Of a stretch of DNA of 64,000 nt, positions 60,297 to 64,000 are shown in pieces (position 1 is the first letter of the stretch; each line of letters opens with the position of its first letter). The notes under the pieces are model-generated. The model was not told the origin of the DNA. It ran no database searches and was given only the letters and a program-made list of their open reading frames with translations. A program made the position numbers and the translations under genes. The stretch covers positions 895,001 to 959,000 of the forward strand of contig JAGKQI010000079.1 in assembly GCA_018806915.1 (NCBI GenBank). Direction: 5' to 3'. Origin of the DNA: Phytophthora colocasiae (lineage: Eukaryota > Oomycota > Peronosporomycetes > Peronosporales > Peronosporaceae).

Positions 60297-60947
60297 TTAT
60301 TTCTCAAAGATGTCAATTTCAAGCGTCTTGTCGCTGCCAGTAGGTGTGAAATCTCCATGGAATATGCGTTCCCGACGGTCTTTAGACCTGCTTGGGGGCG
60401 TTGCAGCGGGCTTTGCAGGAGACTCGGGCGCTTGGTCGTATGAATCGTCTGGTTCAAAGGATACGTCAGCAGCATTAGCTCGATTAGCAATCTTGTTATA
60501 GCTTGTATTGGCTGCCATGGTGCTGTGAAGTAGTTTTGCATGAAGATCGTTCTTCTCCCGATTGGTGAGTTTAGCGTATGCTGGCGATTGGATTATATGA
60601 GACTCAGCAATGTGCCGGATCATATTCATTGACATTGTGTAGTGGGTCGTGGTGTGAAAGCCCAACCATGCCCACGCAATGCAGTCGGGTACGACAACAA
60701 TGTTGACCGGCATCATGTGGTTGCAGTCAGCCACATTGATGTGGCTCAGAGGACAATGGCGTTGAAGTTGAGCACCTACTGTTAAGTCATTGTGGTTTAA
60801 CGCTCTACCGGCTGTTCTCCTGAGTTGTTCGTCTACCCAAGCTGGCACAGTTGAAGTTTTATCGTATAGAATACCATCACTAGGACGCTGGTGATGGTAG
60901 TGTAGCGTAGCAAGTCGGGATACATGTTTTAGTTTTCTCAGTTTCAT
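60297..60947 (-). CDS. PLV protein of unknown function, N-terminus probably altered by a retroelement
   Basis: The frame from 60947 gives 216 residues, with a globular first half containing conserved-looking Cys/His (HCPLSHINVADCNHMMPVNI, FHTTTHYTM) and a Pro/Ser-rich acidic tail. Family not recognised. If the LTR at 60901-61054 is real, the first 15 or so codons come from the retroelement and the original start is lost. An internal Met pair (MMPV) lies near residue 77. Confidence 0.5.
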   Translation of the reverse strand: MKLRKLKHVSRLATLHYHHQRPSDGILYDKTSTVPAWVDEQLRRTAGRALNHNDLTVGAQLQRHCPLSHINVADCNHMMPVNIVVVPDCIAWAWLGFHTTTHYTMSMNMIRHIAESHIIQSPAYAKLTNREKNDLHAKLLHSTMAANTSYNKIANRANAADVSFEPDDSYDQAPESPAKPAATPPSRSKDRRERIFHGDFTPTGSDKTLEIDIFEK

Positions 60948-61054
60948 TTTTGACAGCTCGTCGACAGCTCAATACACTCGGCGATAATACTTTACAGGAA
61001 GTGCCAGCTTCCTTCGAGTGTCTTTGGGTTTTCTTTCGAGCGCTACCTACTACA
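60901..61054 (+). repeat. Putative 5' LTR of the third gypsy element
   Basis: The right end (CTACTACA at 61054) is supported by the palindrome AAGAATTCTT directly after it, as in the related 5.1-kb element. The left end is proposed at TGTAG (60901), which gives inverted ends TGTAG...CTACA. The partner LTR is outside the window, so the start is uncertain (60951 is the alternative). Confidence 0.35.
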
Positions 61055-61082
61055 AAGAATTCTTTAGCAGTTAAGGCCAAAG

Positions 61083-62094
61083 ATGACAAGAACAACACGC
61101 AACACCCCGACTCTTCCGACACCAGCAACGGCAGGTTCTTCTGGAAGTTCGACTGTACCGATGGCTTTGTTCATGCCACTCGCTGCTCCGCAGTTGAAGA
61201 GCACTTCGCATGCCGCCTTAGTGCGGTGGCGGAAACTTCGACGCGAGTACGAGGACGAGGTGGCGATGAGATGCAATAACGACACGGATAAAATGGCGGA
61301 GGTGCTTGTCAGTGTGAAGAAGTCGTTCGACAAGCGACTTCTTGGAGTTTGGTGTGACTTCGACTGGAATGTCAACGTTGATACCGTCAGTGATGATTTC
61401 ATCCTGACAAAAATTGACGAAATCATTTCGTCAGTCAAGAACAATTCTGTTCCAGACGTCGCGACTGTGTTCAAGGAAAAATGTAACTATCGACATGACC
61501 GAGAGCGACGTAAAAGAGCGAATAATGCAATTTTTTGCTCGAAGCAGAGAATTCATAGAGGAACAAGGTTGGCAAGAGTTTTTCACCGGAAACGAAGGCT
61601 CCCGTCTGAAGTGCAAGTTATTGATGGAGTCACTCCAACCGCGCAGCTTGCGTGACGAGGTGACAACCACAGTCAAGTATCAGGCTAGAGTGGCCAAGGA
61701 TTGTGAGAAGGAGCTGTTCAAGCTCATACTGGCGAAAGCATTTGAACAGGACCGTGACTTTCAGCGTCGTAAACGCTCACGGACGAAAGACCAGAGCGAC
61801 CGCAAGAGGAAAGACAACACGAACGACAGTGAATCGCCCCAACCTCGGCTTAAACACCGGAAAGTGGAAAAGTTTAACGGCAAACAGCCCGCTAAGGCTG
61901 CTTCCTGGAAGCAGAATAATGGGAAGGCAGTAGACTCTAAGCCGCCAACCGGTGGGTGCCTCAAATGTAAAGGGGACCACTGGCTCACTCGGTGTCCAAG
62001 TGCAACTGAAGACGAGAAGAAAGTTCTTTTGCGTGAGATGCATGAACGCCGCGACAGTAATAAAGGCTCGAAACGCCCCAAGACTGAGGCGTGA
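61083..62094 (+). pseudogene. Gypsy gag with one frame break, ending in a UGA before pol
   Basis: Starts ATG 61083 (MTRTTRNTP). Gag domain aligns with the gag part of the 5.1-kb element (VPDVATVFKEK with IPDMDQLFKDK). A break at about 61480 lies in an A5 run, and one more A would restore the frame to MTESDVKERIMQFFARS. A CCHC knuckle CLKCKGDHWLTRC follows near 61955. The frame ends KTEA and a TGA at 62092-62094. Pol continues in the same frame. Confidence 0.8.
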
Positions 62095-64000
62095 AGGTTG
62101 AAGCGCATCAAGGACTGTCTCTTGGAACACGACAAGATTATTGTCCTCGAAGAGAGACTGTCCATGCCCTATTGCGCGGATACTGGGGCCGAAAAGAGCA
62201 TCATCAGTGCTCGCAATTTGATGGAGCTTCAGAAGTTGGGTGGTCTTGTGAAAACCACCACGCTGACTAAACCCACTATTTGCAAGACTGTGGGCGGGCA
62301 CACGATTCAATCCAAGGAATCTGTGCAATTACAGATCATGATCCATACTGCGGCTGGGCCTGTGAGACCCGTTAAACCGTATGAGGTTCTAGTGATTCAG
62401 GAGAATGAAGATGAGTTTATCGTGGGCGAGGATATACTTAACGATTTGGGTATCAGCATCGATAGGCAGCTGGAGCAGTTAGCTGAACAAACCTCAGCGA
62501 ATGACGACGATCCTATAACAGTTGAAAACGACTTCTGCAGTGGTTGCACACCTGACCGAGAGGTCCGTCAGGCTGTTGAAGGAATGATTGCTACAGCTCT
62601 TGAGAATGGTTTCCCGGTCGAAAAGGAAGACAAACTGCGCACAATTGTCTACATGTACGATATTTGGAGGCTTCGTCTTGGACCAGATCCACCGGCAAAG
62701 GTGCCACCACTCGAAATACGATTGAAGAAGGGCTCTACCCCATTTCGATGCAAGCCGAGAGCGTATCCACCTCACATAAGAAAGTTTCTACGGGAGTTTA
62801 ATGAGGAGCTAGTACGATTGGGGTGGGTGTATGAAAATTCCTCAAGTCGATGGGCCTGTCCAGCGTTGCCTGTCAAGAAGCCTGGCAAGGACGAGCTACG
62901 ACAGACAAGTGACTATCGACCGCTGAATGCCATGACGGAACCCATTGCAGGCGTGATGCCTATCTTACAGGTGATTACAGAGCACGTGAAAGACATGCTG
63001 TTCTTCGGTTTATTCGACTTCATAAAAGGATTTTGGCAGCTTCCGTTGGCAAAGGCAAGTCAGGAATTGCTGAGTTACATGACAGATGCAAAAGTGTACA
63101 CTCCAACTCGCGTCCCTCAAGGATGCAGTGACGCAGCGCTGCACTTTCAACGAACTATGGAGAGTTGTTTTGAGAAGCTGCTATACAAACATCTACTGAT
63201 TTGGATCGACGACTTACTGCTGTACGCGAAAGACGTTGACACATATCTGGAGAAATTGGAGGAACTGTTTACACTGATGAATGACTTCGGCCTCAAGTTG
63301 AGCGCCTCGAAGTCGTCTCTTTTCCAACGCTCGGTGAAATGGTGCGGTAAGATCATAGATGGCGAAGGAGTTCGTCATGACCCAGGACGAGTTACAGTAC
63401 TGCGTTCAATGCCGTTACCCACTACTGCCGGAGACCTACAGCAATTCCTCTGTGCGTGCAATTGGTTACGTGACAGTCTTATAGGCTATGCTGGAAACGT
63501 GAAAGTGCTGCAGAAGCGTCTTGATGTGACTCTGGGATCAGGTAAAAGGACGAAGCGTGCTGCAGCACGACTACCAGTGGAGTTTACTGATAATGAACGC
63601 GATGCATTCGCTAGAGTAAAGGAGTGCTTGGCGAGTGCTGCTATGTTGGCGCACCCCAGCAATGACGGAGTACTGTCGGTGTTCACAGATGCTTCTGACG
63701 AAGCGTGGAGTGTTATCGTGACGGACGTTGAACAATGGAGGAACGACAAAACGGTTGCATCACAGAAGCATCGACTGTTGCATTGCCTTAGTGGGACGTT
63801 CTCAGGTTCACAAGAAAACTGGTCCGTCATTGAGAAAGAGGCATTTGCCATTGTGGCAGCTTGTGATAAGCTACCACACCTTCTTCTCCGGCCAGCAGGT
63901 TTTCGTCTATTCTGTGACCATCGCAATTTGATACACGTTTTCGCCCCCGATGAAACAGTGAAGAAGCACATACGAGGAAAGTTACTTCGCTGGGCTATGA
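62095..64000 (+). CDS. Gypsy pol, partial (protease, reverse transcriptase, RNase H)
   Basis: Open without a stop from 62095 to the window edge, in the same frame as gag and separated from it by a single TGA. Retropepsin motif YCADTGAEKSI, then DEFIVGEDILNDLGI. Reverse transcriptase with RVPQGCSDAALHF and LLIWIDDLLLYA, then the thumb and VKWCGKIIDGEGVRHDPGR. RNase H begins VFTDASDEAWSVIV and reaches FCDHRNLIHVF and KLLRWAM at the edge. It has no ATG of its own near 62095, so expression needs readthrough, or the TGA is a mutation. Confidence 0.85.

Larger units (their letters stand above)
39333..60900. mobile_element. Endogenous Polinton-like virus (PLV), split by two retrotransposons
   Basis: About 7 kb of AT-rich viral sequence once the retroelements 40655-50114 and 52938-58037 are excluded. 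It holds a cysteine protease, major capsid protein, packaging ATPase, minor capsid (penton) protein, tail-fibre-like protein and six small genes. Genes are tightly packed, in divergent pairs with TATA-rich gaps. No polymerase or integrase is visible; these may lie beyond the right-hand retroelement or be lost. Protease, ATPase and two capsid proteins together are the core morphogenesis set of Polintons, PLVs and virophages. Confidence 0.88.
61055..64000 (+). mobile_element. Ty3/gypsy element running off the window (related to the 5.1-kb element)
   Basis: Gag, protease, reverse transcriptase and most of RNase H are present in the same order and with similar sequence to the element at 52938-58037. 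It lies on the opposite strand and differs at many residues, so it is another member of the lineage. The integrase and 3' LTR would lie beyond 64000. Confidence 0.88.

Noticed and set aside
1..64000. RXLR or Crinkler effector genes
   Set aside because: I looked for short ORFs with a signal peptide followed by RXLR-EER or LFLAK motifs and saw none.
1..64000. CRISPR arrays, rRNA or tRNA genes
   Set aside because: No regular repeat-spacer array or rRNA sequence was seen. A tRNA-like 3' end near 16757-16772 is only a primer-binding site. A tRNA scan could not be run.

Overview
The window comes from a filamentous plant-pathogen-like oomycete, most likely Phytophthora or a close relative. Several points support this. 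The host genes are GC-rich and nearly intron-free, with one short 61-bp intron visible. Oomycete-type initiator motifs (CTCATTYY-like) lie just upstream of start codons. There is a tandem set of full-size PDR/ABCG transporters. A lone sterol delta-7 reductase (DHCR7) is present, a gene known to be kept in otherwise sterol-auxotrophic Phytophthora. The transposon load is very heavy.

Layout. Positions 1-2310 hold degenerate repeat DNA with an extreme density of GATC. From 2311 to about 17960 is a nest of LTR retrotransposons: a truncated Ty3/gypsy copy (2311-6142), a Ty1/copia element on the minus strand whose middle (about 7330-17293) is inverted, and a complete 7.55-kb Ty3/gypsy element of the same family as the first (9632-17185), inserted into the inverted copia part with a CGCCA target duplication. 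From 18.9 to 32.6 kb is the host gene island: a PDR transporter broken by a small frame-shifting deletion, the C-terminal relic of a third transporter, an amino-acid transporter, DHCR7, a second intact PDR transporter and a CAMK-group kinase. From 33.6 to 38.0 kb is a complete hAT element (33639-37969) with an antisense fragment of a GBF1/GNOM-type ARF-GEF gene between its ends. It sits in the leader of a small two-exon host gene.

From about 39.3 to 60.9 kb is an AT-rich endogenous Polinton-like virus (PLV): adenovirus-type cysteine protease, double jelly-roll major capsid protein, minor capsid (penton) protein, packaging ATPase, a tail-fibre-like protein and several small conserved genes, arranged largely in divergent pairs. 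Two LTR retrotransposons have landed inside its essential genes. A 9.46-kb Ty3/gypsy element (40655-50114) splits the capsid gene. A 5.10-kb Ty3/gypsy element (52938-58037) with identical LTRs splits the ATPase gene. In both cases the target duplication is visible and the two gene halves are in frame once the insertion is discounted. A third Ty3/gypsy element begins near 60.9-61.1 kb and runs off the end of the window.

The strongest unlabelled signals are: (i) the PLV with its tail-fibre-like gene; (ii) G GGA AAC slippery heptamers followed by stem-loops at the gag-pol junction of two unrelated Ty3/gypsy families, against a fused ORF and an in-frame UGA in the other two; (iii) ARF-GEF capture by the hAT element; (iv) the internal inversion of the copia element; and (v) a shared 10-bp palindrome directly after the 5' LTR of two related elements. 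Several frame breaks sit at homopolymers in otherwise young elements, so some may be sequencing errors rather than biology.
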